Assembly (NCBI RefSeq): GCF_014205135.1
Contig: NZ_JACHMY010000001.1
Location: 2,604,001-2,668,000 of the forward strand
Direction of reading: 5' to 3'
From: Kribbella italica
Lineage (GTDB): Bacteria; Actinomycetota; Actinomycetes; Propionibacteriales; Kribbellaceae
DNA length: 64,000 bases
In this document: one piece after another, positions 1 to 8,060 of the stretch
Position numbering within the stretch: position 1 is the stretch's first letter
How the letters are laid out: every line of letters begins with the position of its first letter
Made by a program: the position numbers and the translations under genes
The notes under the pieces: generated by a model
Told to the model about the DNA's origin: nothing
Databases searched by the model: none
What the model saw: only the letters and a program-made list of their open reading frames with translations

Positions 1-174
1 GCCCTTCTCACGCAGTTGCGGCGACCTACACGGCGTCGCGGGCCGGCTGCAGTGACGGAGTACCGCGGTGTGGAAGTTCTGGGTTGATGTCGATTCGGGT
101 GGTCGCCGGTCGACCTGTGGGTGTCAGCCGCCAACCGGTGGCTGGCGACACGGCTGACCAAGGAGACACTCATC

Positions 175-513
175 ATGAAGTTCGCGCTCGTTTACCAGTA
201 CGACCCGACCACCGACGGTCCGACCGAGGCTGAGCTCCCCGAGTGGTTCACCTTCGACGACGACGTCAAGGCCTCCGGCGCGTTCGTGTACGCGGAAGGA
301 TTCCATGCGGTCGGCGCCGGCCGTACTCTTACCCGCCGGGGCGGTGAGGTGGTGGTCGCGGACGGCGTCGCTGCGCAGACTGGGCCGGTAGTGGCCGGGT
401 TCGTGGTCATCGACGTCGCCGACATGGCGACGGCGCTGGAGTGGGCCGAGCGGGTCCCGACGGCGAAGTACGGGAGCGTTGACGTACGACCGGTCGTTGA
501 ATGGAACGGATGA
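175..513 (+). CDS. YCII-related / DGPF domain protein
   Basis: Small 112-residue protein opening MKFALVYQYDP and ending in a VDVRPVVEW strand, the alpha-beta layout of YCII/DGPF dimeric ferredoxin-like proteins, which are often found beside ECF sigma factors or act as small accessory enzymes. The start is the ATG at 175 because AAGGAGAC lies 7-14 bases upstream; a longer reading from 121 has no ribosome site. The middle (HAVGAGRTLTRRGGEVVVADG) matches the family's substrate-pocket strand pair. No sigma gene of the usual partner type is adjacent. The biochemical role is unknown; the family call is by pattern recognition. Confidence 0.75.
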   Translation: MKFALVYQYDPTTDGPTEAELPEWFTFDDDVKASGAFVYAEGFHAVGAGRTLTRRGGEVVVADGVAAQTGPVVAGFVVIDVADMATALEWAERVPTAKYGSVDVRPVVEWNG

Positions 514-560
514 CAATCATTCCGTCGCGGGCTTGAGCCCGGTGCAGTCAGCGTCGATCG

Positions 561-566
561 TAGACT
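561..566 (+). promoter_or_regulatory. Possible leaderless -10 box
   Basis: TAGACT sits exactly 7 nt before the ATG at 574, the classic actinobacterial leaderless layout, and no ribosome site is present upstream of that ATG. No convincing -35 is visible at the usual distance. Confidence 0.4.
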
Positions 567-573
567 TGCTGCC

Positions 574-1098
574 ATGCGACGGGTGGAGCATCCGCGGTTC
601 CTGGCCGCACTCCAGGAGGTCGAGGAAAGTATCGACTCCGCGTGGCGGGACTTCTGCCGGGCAGAGGGCAGTACGGACGAGCAGGGCCTGGCGGAGATCG
701 TGCTGCAGGACACCTCTGAGTTCGGGTGGCGGGTAGTGGACGGAGCACTCAAGCAGCTCACCTGTAGCGAGTGCGGCGAAGGACTGGGAGCGGGACCGAC
801 TGGCTGTTCCAAGTGCCAGCTGGCTAACGGCTTCCGGTTCGCCGCCCGCGAGGTGGACCGCCCGAAGGTGCCGCCTGGTAACGAGCATGCGATCCGAGTG
901 TCCTCGGCAGTGGCCCGTACCCGGCACAGGTACTCCCCCAGAGCCCGTGCCGGGTACGAGATTCTTCTGCCCGACCTGCTCGCCGGCGTCCTCCCGACGA
1001 CTCCAGAAGCTCAGCGAATCAAGGCGCAGATCAATCAGCTCACCGACGACGAGCTGGAGCGGGTCGTCACCGTCAACGACCTCAGCGGAGTTACGTAA
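574..1098 (+). CDS. Hypothetical zinc-ribbon protein
   Basis: 174 residues. I do not recognise a named family. It carries one clear metal site, two CxxC knuckles at C64/C67 and C78/C81 separated by a glycine-rich turn, as in rubredoxin-like zinc ribbons. The N-terminal 60 residues look helical and acidic, and the C-terminal 50 residues are helical. There is no signal peptide or membrane segment. The start has no ribosome site but has a -10-like box 7 nt upstream, so it may be translated leaderless. A long antisense frame covers the same DNA, but the Cys pattern favours this strand. Function cannot be assigned. Confidence 0.55.
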   Translation: MRRVEHPRFLAALQEVEESIDSAWRDFCRAEGSTDEQGLAEIVLQDTSEFGWRVVDGALKQLTCSECGEGLGAGPTGCSKCQLANGFRFAAREVDRPKVPPGNEHAIRVSSAVARTRHRYSPRARAGYEILLPDLLAGVLPTTPEAQRIKAQINQLTDDELERVVTVNDLSGVT

Positions 1099-1150
1099 TA
1101 CTTGCCAAGCAGTGCTGCCCGACGGCCAGCTGCAGGCCGTCGATGAGGCC

Positions 1151-1777
1151 TCAGTTTCGTGCGTCCTCGGCGGCCTCTTCGACGGGCGGGTAGCTGTCGC
1201 GCAGGCGCTGCACGGTCGCGGCCACGACGGCACGGACATCCGTCTCGCGCAGTGTGACGGACAGCAGCGCGGAACTGAACGAGAAGCCCTCGACCAGGGC
1301 GAACAACAGGAGCGCCTCGCGGCGCAGCGCTTCCTCCTCGATCGTGCGGTCGGCCAGCGCGTCGCGGAGCAGCGAGCGGATCACCTCTGCGCCCTCGAGA
1401 GATGATGCCGCGATGTCGGCCGCGAACTCCTGGTCCGTGCGCGCCATCACGCGGTACTCGACGAGGGCAATATTCTCCCGGCGCTCCCGGTCGTCGGTCG
1501 GCGCGGCGAAGACGATGGCGTCGGTGATCCGCGCCACCGGGTCGTCGGACAGTGCCGTCGCGCGCCGTACGACGCGCTGCGTGAGCACGCTCAGCGTGAA
1601 GCGCATGACTTCGCGGAGGGTGTCTCCGAAGTAGTGCCGGATGCTCCCGATGGCCAGGCCGGTGCGTGCGGAGATTCGGGCGAGGGTCACCGAGCGCAGC
1701 CCGTGCTCGGCGATCTCGTCGATCACGGCGTCGGCGACCTGTTCCCGGCGGACCTCCGGGTCGACTCGTTTGGGCAC
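1151..1777 (-). CDS. TetR family transcriptional regulator
   Basis: 208 residues with an N-terminal TetR helix-turn-helix at about 10-55 (EQVADAVIDEIAEHGLRSVTL, then SARTGLAIGSIRHYFGD), followed by a helical ligand-binding domain with the ANRER/ENIALVEYR style helix seen in BetI-like regulators. The GTG at 1777 is the start. It is divergent from the lipoprotein peptidase at 1825, with only 47 bp between them, and that gap holds two dyads that could be its operators, so it probably represses itself and the peptidase. The ligand is unknown. Confidence 0.88.
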   Translation of the reverse strand: MPKRVDPEVRREQVADAVIDEIAEHGLRSVTLARISARTGLAIGSIRHYFGDTLREVMRFTLSVLTQRVVRRATALSDDPVARITDAIVFAAPTDDRERRENIALVEYRVMARTDQEFAADIAASSLEGAEVIRSLLRDALADRTIEEEALRREALLLFALVEGFSFSSALLSVTLRETDVRAVVAATVQRLRDSYPPVEEAAEDARN

Positions 1778-1797
1778 GAACCCATCGTACCAATCCC

Positions 1798-1834
1798 TAG
1801 CATCATCGTGCTAACTTAATTGGCATGGCCATGC
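1798..1834. promoter_or_regulatory. Two dyads between tetR and peptidase gene
   Basis: TAGCA-6-TGCTA at 1798-1813 and the perfect palindrome GCATGGCCATGC at 1823-1834. The second dyad is followed by TA, so both contain a TGCTA/ATGCTA half. The second overlaps the peptidase start codon. Likely operator for the divergent TetR regulator; inference from position and symmetry. Confidence 0.5.
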
Positions 1835-3372
1835 TAAAAGTGTTGAAAACCCCGCTCGCCGCCACGTCGGCGCTCCTCGTGCTCGCCGGTTGCACGCCCG
1901 CATCTCCCCCGCCGGCCTCCAGCTCGGACGCAGGGCTCGGCTCCTACCTCGGGCAGGAGCTCGACTGGCGCGCGTGCAAGGACACCGCGACGAACACAGC
2001 GGACGCCAAGCTGTTCGCGAACCCGGCGCTTCAGTGCGCCTCCGTCGAGGTGCCGCTCGACTACGCCAAACCCGAAGGCGAGAGGGCGCACATCGCGCTC
2101 CTGCGCCTGCCCGCCACGGGTCAGGCCGAGGGCTCCTTGCTCGTCGACCCAGGCGGACCCGGAGGCTCCGGGACCAATCTCGTCGCGTCGACCCTGTCCC
2201 TGTGGCAGGCCGGCCCCATCTCCAAGCGCTTCGACATCGTCGGCTTCGACCCTCGCGGGATCGGCTCGTCCACCCCCGCCCTCGACTGCTATACCGACAA
2301 GGAGTACGACGCGGGCGCCGCGCCCCGATTCGGCGTCGTGTACGACGTCACCAGCGCCGGGCAGGCGGCCGAGCTCGCAGAACGCTGCGCCGAGGGCTCC
2401 GGCGGGGTGACGAACCTGGTGAATGCCGGATCAGAGAACGTCGTGCGTGACATGGACATCACGCGAGAGGTGCTCGGCGACAAGAAGCTGACCTATCTCG
2501 GCTACAGCTACGGCTCCCAGCTCGGGGCCATGTACGCCGCGACGTACCCCGACAAGGTCCGCGCGATCGTGCTCGACGGCGCCATCGCACCCGACCTGAC
2601 GGCACAAGAGTTCCGCCTCTCCCAGTTCGCCGGCCTGCAGGCGCGGTTCGACGACCTTGCCGCGTTCTGCGCGAAGTCGCCCGACTGCGTCCTCGGCACC
2701 GATCCCGCGGCCGCGAACGATCGCCTGCACGAGATCGTCCGGCCACTCATCGAGAGGCCGTCAGCCGCCGACGGCAGAAAGGTGAGCATCTGGGACATCT
2801 ACCTCGGCATCTCAGGTGGGCTGTACTCGCAGGCGAGATGGCCTGTGATCGTCTCCGCGCTCAAGGCCCTCGAAGCCGGCCGGGCCGGCGAGATGCTCGC
2901 TCTGCGGGACGCGTTCTACGGCCGTACGGCGGACGGCGCGTACGCACTCGACCCCGACACGAACATCGCCGTGCGCTGTATGGACTGGCCGCGTCTGACG
3001 CCAGAGGAAGCCACCGCGCTGGCGCGCAAGGTCGGGGAGGTGGCACCGATGTTCGACCTCGACGTCTTCACCGGACGCGACTTCCACAGCGAGTGCGAGG
3101 CGTGGCCCGCACCGGCTACAGGCGACGATCCCTGGCTCGCCGAGGTCGAGGACCTTCCCGAGACTCTCGTGGTGTCAGTCACCGGTGATCCTGCGACGCC
3201 ACACGAGGGCGGTATCGCGATGGCCGACGCGCTGGGCGCGAAGCTGCTCACCGTCGACGGAAAGCAGCACGGCGCCTACCTCCTCGGCGGCAGCAAATGC
3301 GTCGACCGCGTCGTCGACGCGTATCTCCTCGACCTCAAGTCCCCGCCGGCCGATGCCCGCTGCAGCCTGTGA
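1825..3372 (+). CDS. Secreted alpha/beta-hydrolase lipoprotein, tripeptidyl aminopeptidase type (SlpD/SlpE-like)
   Basis: 515 residues. A lipoprotein signal ends in the lipobox LAGC (C23). The mature part is an alpha/beta-hydrolase of the S33 prolyl/tripeptidyl aminopeptidase group: oxyanion region DPGGPGGSG at about 108-116, nucleophile elbow GYSYG with S228, acid D455 in VTGDPATPH, and H482 in DGKQHGAYL. It ends in the Cys-rich TAP-like C-terminal domain. It would trim short peptides outside the cell. The start may be 1825 or the ATG at 1831; no ribosome site is visible. It is divergent from tetR and has a paralogue at 33561. Confidence 0.85.
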   Translation: MAMLKVLKTPLAATSALLVLAGCTPASPPPASSSDAGLGSYLGQELDWRACKDTATNTADAKLFANPALQCASVEVPLDYAKPEGERAHIALLRLPATGQAEGSLLVDPGGPGGSGTNLVASTLSLWQAGPISKRFDIVGFDPRGIGSSTPALDCYTDKEYDAGAAPRFGVVYDVTSAGQAAELAERCAEGSGGVTNLVNAGSENVVRDMDITREVLGDKKLTYLGYSYGSQLGAMYAATYPDKVRAIVLDGAIAPDLTAQEFRLSQFAGLQARFDDLAAFCAKSPDCVLGTDPAAANDRLHEIVRPLIERPSAADGRKVSIWDIYLGISGGLYSQARWPVIVSALKALEAGRAGEMLALRDAFYGRTADGAYALDPDTNIAVRCMDWPRLTPEEATALARKVGEVAPMFDLDVFTGRDFHSECEAWPAPATGDDPWLAEVEDLPETLVVSVTGDPATPHEGGIAMADALGAKLLTVDGKQHGAYLLGGSKCVDRVVDAYLLDLKSPPADARCSL

Positions 3373-3385
3373 GACGGAGCCTCGG

Positions 3386-4312
3386 CTAAGTCAAAGGCCG
3401 CCAGATCTTGAGTACGACCTCGGGCGGACGCACGCTGAACAGGTCCGCCGGCGAAGCCTCGGCAAGAACAGCCCGCAGGTCGGCGACAAAGCTGTCGAGG
3501 CGATCGCCGAACAGGTGCGGGGCCGATGAGGAGCGGGACAGTGCGTCCGCGACCAGCTCGTCAGTTGATCTGGTCAGCACCTCGACGTCCGGCACATCTA
3601 CGCTCTCGGGCCCGCTGTAGCCGCAGGCACGCAGGATCTCGGCCTCGCCGCTCGGCGACGTCTCCCGAACGGACTGCCCTGCTCGCCGCTGCGGACCGAG
3701 ATAATCGCGGACGACGGCAGTGACTGCCTCCACCGGAGGGCTCGGATACGGAAGCACCGGCGCCGGCCCGGAGGGTTGCCCAGCCGTGTCGACATGAACG
3801 AGCGCACCGCCCGGCAACAGCATCGAACCGACAACCTCGGCCACCCGGACGCGATCCATCCAATGGAACGACTGGGCGAACGTTGCCACCGTGAACCTGC
3901 CCAGCTCAGCAGGCAACTCCTCCGCGCGAGCTTGCACGAACCTCACGTTGGCAACACCGCGGTCGCGCGCGAGCCGACTCGCTTCAGCCACCATTCCCGG
4001 GTCGGGATCGAGGCCCACCACGTCGGCGAACAGCTGGGCCACCCGAAGCGCGACCGTGCCCGGCCCGCAGCCCACATCGAGCAGGCGCCCCGAGCCATCC
4101 AGACCGAGCGCGGATCGCAGTGTCGCCGCCAGCGCCGCCGGGTACCTCAACCGGCCTTGCTCGTAATAACCGGCCGCACCAGCGAACAGCGTCTCGTCCC
4201 ACACCCAGTCCGCGGCCACCGCCAAAGGATACGAGTTCAGGCCATCGGAACAACTCCGAACAAGCCAGTTTCCAGTCGGCACCCTCAGCAGCACCGGAGC
4301 TCTGTCACGCAC
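3386..4312 (-). CDS. Class I SAM-dependent methyltransferase
   Basis: Up to 308 residues. Motif I is LLDVGCGPGTVALRVA, followed by an acidic end of strand 2 (VVGLDPDPGMV), FVQARAEELP, then ATFAQSFHWMD, the pattern of the UbiE/Trm9-like Methyltransf_11 family that includes many actinobacterial enzymes acting on small molecules. The first 30 or so residues (MRDRAPVLLRV...) do not look like the family, and homology appears to begin near WVWDETLFAGAAGYYEQGR, so an internal GTG at 4219 is a possible real start (277 residues). The gene lies 13 bp from the end of the preceding convergent peptidase gene. Substrate unknown. Confidence 0.8.
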   Translation of the reverse strand: MRDRAPVLLRVPTGNWLVRSCSDGLNSYPLAVAADWVWDETLFAGAAGYYEQGRLRYPAALAATLRSALGLDGSGRLLDVGCGPGTVALRVAQLFADVVGLDPDPGMVAEASRLARDRGVANVRFVQARAEELPAELGRFTVATFAQSFHWMDRVRVAEVVGSMLLPGGALVHVDTAGQPSGPAPVLPYPSPPVEAVTAVVRDYLGPQRRAGQSVRETSPSGEAEILRACGYSGPESVDVPDVEVLTRSTDELVADALSRSSSAPHLFGDRLDSFVADLRAVLAEASPADLFSVRPPEVVLKIWRPLT

Positions 4313-4318
4313 GCCTTC

Positions 4319-5188
4319 TCACGTCTGGCTGGCGATGGTGCCGGTGATCGCGGCGACGACCGTTCGATGCACCCGGGCCGGAAGCTCATGCCCGACTCCG
4401 GGCAGTTGCTGGAACCGCGCACCGGGGATCTCGGCCGCCAGCGCGCGGCCGTTGCCGGGTGGGAACAAGGGATCGTGGCTGCCGTGCAGGACGACCGTCG
4501 GTACGGCGATCTCCGGCAGCCGCTCACGCCACCGAGGACCCTGGTCCGCCATCGGATGGTTGATGAGCTGCGCCTGAACATCCGTACCTCTGGTGACGCT
4601 GCTCCGGCAGACGGCCTGTACGCCGGCCAGGTCGAACGGCTCGGCCGCGAGAAGTCGTTCGCCGTCCACCAGATAGTCGACAACAGCGTCCGCATCTCCC
4701 CACTCCGGATCAGGTCCGGCCGCCTCCCAGGCTTTGAGGATCCGGCCCTCGACCTCCGGCAGGTCGCCATCGGCTGGACCGTGACCGGTGGGGCGAGTCG
4801 ACAGCAGAGCAAGGGAATCGACGCGGTCCGGATGATCGAGCGATGCGAGCTGCGCGATCCACCCACCCTGCGAGAAGCCGACCCAGTGGGCGCCGGCGAG
4901 ACCGTAGCCATCGAGTACCCGAACGGCGTCGGTGGTCAGATCGGTCAGCGAGTAGGAAGGCTCACCAGGCCGGTCGTGGCTCGAGTGACCGGTGTCGCGC
5001 TGGTCGAAACGAAGGACGAACAGGCCGCCGTCAGCGAGCTGACGACAGAAGTCCGGTGTCCACCAGTCCATCGAACACGAGGTTCCCGCGAGCAGAAGAG
5101 CGGGTGGATCGTTCGGGCTGCCGAAGGCCTGGGCACAGAGGGTCGTGCCGCCATCGGTCAGGAAGCGTTCTGCGTGAGTAGTAGCCAT
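4319..5188 (-). CDS. Alpha/beta-hydrolase
   Basis: 289 residues from the ATG at 5188; the reading frame runs further upstream but that part overlaps the divergent LysR gene and has no family resemblance. It shows the strand/oxyanion motif LLLAGTSCSMDWW, LRFDQRDTGHSS, nucleophile elbow GFSQGG (S106), acid D239 in LHGSHDPLFP, and H267 in GVGHELP, a full Ser-Asp-His triad. This resembles RdmC/aclacinomycin methylesterase-type cytosolic esterases. It is divergent from a LysR regulator across a 94-bp gap with a perfect dyad, so LysR control is likely. Natural substrate unknown. Confidence 0.85.
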   Translation of the reverse strand: MATTHAERFLTDGGTTLCAQAFGSPNDPPALLLAGTSCSMDWWTPDFCRQLADGGLFVLRFDQRDTGHSSHDRPGEPSYSLTDLTTDAVRVLDGYGLAGAHWVGFSQGGWIAQLASLDHPDRVDSLALLSTRPTGHGPADGDLPEVEGRILKAWEAAGPDPEWGDADAVVDYLVDGERLLAAEPFDLAGVQAVCRSSVTRGTDVQAQLINHPMADQGPRWRERLPEIAVPTVVLHGSHDPLFPPGNGRALAAEIPGARFQQLPGVGHELPARVHRTVVAAITGTIASQT

Positions 5189-5240
5189 ACGCCGATCTTC
5201 GGCGCGCCGTCGGTGGGTCGTCCAACACCTTGTTCGCCCC

Positions 5241-5265
5241 GATCGACACAGAATGTGTGTCGATC
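5241..5265. promoter_or_regulatory. Perfect dyad in hydrolase-lysR intergenic gap
   Basis: GATCGACACA (5241-5250), 5-bp spacer GAATG, TGTGTCGATC (5256-5265): a perfect 10-bp inverted repeat between divergent genes. It is a natural binding site for the LysR protein encoded next to it, though it does not fit the textbook T-N11-A spacing. Confidence 0.6.
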
Positions 5266-5282
5266 CGAGGTACAAAGGGCCC

Positions 5283-6230
5283 ATGACGACGAACCTGGAC
5301 ATGCGGTTGGTCCGGCACTTCGTGGCGGTCGCCGAGGAGCTGCACTTCGGCCGGGCCGCGGCCCGCCTGTACGTCGCGCAGCAGGTGGTGAGCCGCGACG
5401 TACGCAAGCTCGAGGACCAGCTCGGACTGCGGTTGTTCGACCGGAGCTCGCGCAACGTCACGCTCTCCGTGGCCGGAGAGACTTTCCTGACCGGCGCCCG
5501 CGCCCTCCTGGCCAGTCATGACGAGCTGCTCGGCACTCTGCGAGGTGCGGCGACCCGCGTCGTGGTCGATGCGGTGGGCAACGGTACTGCTCCGGCCAGA
5601 CTGCTGCTCGCGGCACGCTCGCTGGAGGACGACTTCGAGTACTACTCCGTCTACGAGTCGGGACTCGTTTCCGCACTGTCTCGACTGGCGGCTCACACCC
5701 TGGACGTAGGCTTCGGCCGGCTCGGCGAGCTGACGCTTCCTCCAGGTGTTCAGCATCGGCTGGTGGGACACGAGCCGCTGGCGATCCTGCTGCCCGCCGG
5801 CCACGACCTCGCCGAAGCCGGTCCGTTGCCGATGGCAGCCCTGCGCGGACTCAGCATCTGCTGGCAGGCCGGCGACCAGGTCACTGCGGAGTGGGAGGAT
5901 GCCGCACTGCAACTGCTCAGGTCGTACGGCGCACAGCCGGTGGCCGCGCACCCGCGAGTCAGGGGTATCGACGAACTCGCACATCACCTACGGCCCGGTG
6001 AACCTCCGGTCCTGACCCTGGCCGGCCAAGCCCAAGTCCCCGGAGCCGTGCTGCGCCCACTGATAGATCCGAGACCGTTGTACCCCTGGAGCATGTTCTG
6101 GAGAGCCGGCTGGCGTCACCCGGGCCTCGACGTCCTCCACCAGCTCGCCGATGAGCGACCTTCCATCGAAGGCTGGCCCGCCCCCGGCGACGACACCTGG
6201 TTACCACTCACTTCCCGGCCCAGCGGTTAA
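5283..6230 (+). CDS. LysR family transcriptional regulator
   Basis: 315 residues. N-terminal winged HTH: DMRLVRHFVAVAEELHFGRAA, then LYVAQQVVSRDVRKLEDQLG, then LFDRSSRNVTLSVAG. The C-terminal effector domain is shorter and less conserved than usual. The start is ATG 5283 (MTTNLDMRL); an upstream in-frame GTG falls inside the operator dyad and is unlikely. LysR proteins usually activate a divergent neighbour in response to a small molecule, here presumably the hydrolase at 4319-5188. The stop codon TAA is part of the left arm of the next gene's operator. Confidence 0.9.
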   Translation: MTTNLDMRLVRHFVAVAEELHFGRAAARLYVAQQVVSRDVRKLEDQLGLRLFDRSSRNVTLSVAGETFLTGARALLASHDELLGTLRGAATRVVVDAVGNGTAPARLLLAARSLEDDFEYYSVYESGLVSALSRLAAHTLDVGFGRLGELTLPPGVQHRLVGHEPLAILLPAGHDLAEAGPLPMAALRGLSICWQAGDQVTAEWEDAALQLLRSYGAQPVAAHPRVRGIDELAHHLRPGEPPVLTLAGQAQVPGAVLRPLIDPRPLYPWSMFWRAGWRHPGLDVLHQLADERPSIEGWPAPGDDTWLPLTSRPSG

Positions 6231-6262
6231 GGAACGATCGTTCTTGACCGATCGTTCCTTAA
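6227..6262. promoter_or_regulatory. 14-bp perfect inverted repeat at tetR start
   Basis: TTAAGGAACGATCG (6227-6240), 8-bp spacer, CGATCGTTCCTTAA (6249-6262). The left arm contains the lysR stop codon and the right arm ends on the first base of the tetR ATG. Within it GAACGATCGTTC is itself a palindrome. Position and symmetry indicate autorepression by the TetR protein. Confidence 0.65.
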
Positions 6263-6792
6263 TGACCTACGGTCGTGGTGTGGGAAGGCCGAGGGCGTTC
6301 GACGAGGACGAGGTGGTGCGCGCCGCCGTGGGACTGTTCGCTGGTCACGCGTACGACGGGGTGTCGATCGACGACCTCGTCACGCGTCTCGGCGTACATC
6401 GCAACAGCCTCTACAAGACGTTCGGCAGCAAGCGCGGCCTCTACCTGGTCGCGCTGCGTCGCCATCTCGCCGATGACATCCGGCCCTTGACCGACGCGCT
6501 CGCCGCAGCACCGGATGCAGCAGCTGTACTGCGGCTGGTCACGTCGGCCGACCTCGGTCTACTGCTGCTCGCGGCGGTCGAACGGGCGCCGGTCGACGAA
6601 GAGGTCGCCGCCGAGGTGACCGCCGCGTTGGGCACCGTCGATCAGGCGATCGCCGACGCGCTCGGCATTCCCGCCGTACTGGCCGCAGCACTCACGGCCT
6701 CAGCACTGGGCATCCTCCTGCGCGGCAACCCCGACGGTGTCGGCGCCGCGCTGACCCGACGCCTCGATCCTCTTGACTCAAAGGAAAACTGA
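6262..6792 (+). CDS. TetR family transcriptional regulator
   Basis: 176 residues from ATG 6262. Opens GVGRPRAFDEDEVVRAAVGLFAGHAYDG, then DDLVTRLGVHRNSLYKTFGSKRGLYLVALRRH, a standard TetR/AcrR HTH. The C-terminal domain is short and Ala/Leu-rich. A longer reading into the lysR gene would span the operator and is not credible. It is directly followed by two genes with 1-bp and 12-bp spacing, so the three form an operon that probably controls itself through the strong dyad over its start codon. The inducer is unknown. Confidence 0.88.
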   Translation: MTYGRGVGRPRAFDEDEVVRAAVGLFAGHAYDGVSIDDLVTRLGVHRNSLYKTFGSKRGLYLVALRRHLADDIRPLTDALAAAPDAAAVLRLVTSADLGLLLLAAVERAPVDEEVAAEVTAALGTVDQAIADALGIPAVLAAALTASALGILLRGNPDGVGAALTRRLDPLDSKEN

Positions 6793-6793
6793 C

Positions 6794-7144
6794 ATGGCAC
6801 TGGTCCACATCGACGGCGACGATCTCGTGGTCGTGATCGAGGGTCTCAACAAGCTCTGGGCCTTCAAGAGCAGCCTGACCATCCCGCTGGTCAACGTCCG
6901 CGGCGCGACCGCGGACCCCGGCATCGCCGCTGATCCGAAGGGGATCCGAGCGCCGGGTGCCCACGTGCCCGGTGTGATCACGGCGGGCACGTTCCACCTC
7001 GACGGCGAGAAGATCTTCTGGGACGTCAGGGATCCGGCGAAGGCCGTCGTGATCGAACTCGCCGACGAGCAGTACTCCCGCATCGTCATCCAGGTCGACG
7101 ACCCGCGCGCGACCGTCGCGCTGGTCGAGAACGCCCTCCGCTGA
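6794..7144 (+). CDS. Conserved hypothetical protein, possible bacterial PH-like domain
   Basis: 116 residues starting MALVHIDGDDLVVVIEGL, with AAAGGAAAAC as the ribosome site. The alternation of beta strands (DDLVVVIEG, WAFKSSLTIPLVNVRGA, KAVVIELADEQYSRIVIQV) and a final helix (PRATVALVENAL) gives a seven-strand-plus-helix outline like bacterial PH domains of membrane-associated or stress proteins. No catalytic motif is visible. It is the second gene of the tetR operon, 1 bp after the tetR stop. Function unknown; the PH suggestion is inference from pattern only. Confidence 0.6.
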   Translation: MALVHIDGDDLVVVIEGLNKLWAFKSSLTIPLVNVRGATADPGIAADPKGIRAPGAHVPGVITAGTFHLDGEKIFWDVRDPAKAVVIELADEQYSRIVIQVDDPRATVALVENALR

Positions 7145-7156
7145 AAGGTTGTGCCC

Positions 7157-7936
7157 GTGAATGTTGATCCGGTAGCGCACAACCGCGCGGCGTGGGACCT
7201 CGAGGTCGAGAGCGGCAACGAGTGGTCGCGTCCGGTCACTCCCGAGACCGTCGCGCGGGCCCGTGCCGGTGACTGGTCCGTCGTGCTCATCGGGTACCGG
7301 CCGGTCGACCGCGCGTGGTTCCCCGCCGACTTGTCCGATGTGGACGTTCTCTGCCTGGCCTCGGGCGGTGGGCAGCAAGGTCCGACACTCGCCGCGGCCG
7401 GTGCGCGGGTCACGGTCTTCGACAACTCGCCGCGGCAGCTCGCCCAGGACCAGATGGTCGCGGAGCGGGAAGGTCTGGAGGTGCGCACGGTACTGGGCGA
7501 CATGCGCGACCTGTCGGAGTTCGGCGACTCCTCGTTCGACCTCGTCCTCAACCCGGTCTCGAACCTGTTCGTGCCCGAGCTCGCGCCCGTCTGGCGCGAA
7601 TGCTTCCGCGTGCTGCGACCGGGCGGAACGCTGCTGTGCGGCTTCCTCAACCCTGACGTGTACCTGTTCGACCACGAGGCCATGGACACCCGCGGCGAGC
7701 TGGTCGTCCGCCACCGCCTGCCGTACAGCGATCTGACCCACGTCCCGGCCGAGGAACGCGGGCGGCTGTGGGGAGCGAGCGCGCCGCTGGAGTACAGCCA
7801 CACGATGGCCGACCAGATCGGCGGGCAGCTGGCCGCCGGCTTCGTGATCACCGCGTTCGACGAGGCACCGCACCACTCAGACGCGACCGCAGGCTGGCTC
7901 CCCGGCTACTTCGCCACCCGCGCCCTCAAACCCTGA
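7157..7936 (+). CDS. Class I SAM-dependent methyltransferase
   Basis: 259 residues. I prefer GTG 7157 (MNVDPVAHNRAAWDLEV) because AAAGG lies 8 nt upstream; GTG 7151 is only 2 nt from it. Motif I is VLCLASGGGQQGPTLAAAG, followed by VTVFDNSPRQLAQDQ, the acidic loop LGDMRDLSEF, DLVLNPVSNLFVPEL, and FRVLRPGGTLLCGF. This matches the Methyltransf_11/25 family. The ASGGGQQ form of motif I is common in Firmicute and actinobacterial members of unknown substrate. It is the third gene of the tetR operon, so the substrate may be whatever the regulator senses. Confidence 0.82.
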   Translation: MNVDPVAHNRAAWDLEVESGNEWSRPVTPETVARARAGDWSVVLIGYRPVDRAWFPADLSDVDVLCLASGGGQQGPTLAAAGARVTVFDNSPRQLAQDQMVAEREGLEVRTVLGDMRDLSEFGDSSFDLVLNPVSNLFVPELAPVWRECFRVLRPGGTLLCGFLNPDVYLFDHEAMDTRGELVVRHRLPYSDLTHVPAEERGRLWGASAPLEYSHTMADQIGGQLAAGFVITAFDEAPHHSDATAGWLPGYFATRALKP

Positions 7937-8060
7937 GAGCTGGATTCGTCAGTCCTCCGCGCGAAGGCCGAGGCGTCAAGTTGGTCGCCGTTCGGCGCAT
8001 CCGTTGTGGGGGTTCGACCGGAAGAGAGGTACAAGAACACCCATTCCGTAGGAGGGTTCC

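Noticed and set aside
1..174. Left edge before the YCII gene
   Set aside because: No credible start, ribosome site, repeat or RNA signal could be supported; the sequence may be the tail of an outside gene.
517..1239. 240-codon minus frame over the zinc-ribbon gene
   Set aside because: No motif, and it would overlap the tetR gene end; the + strand has two CxxC pairs.
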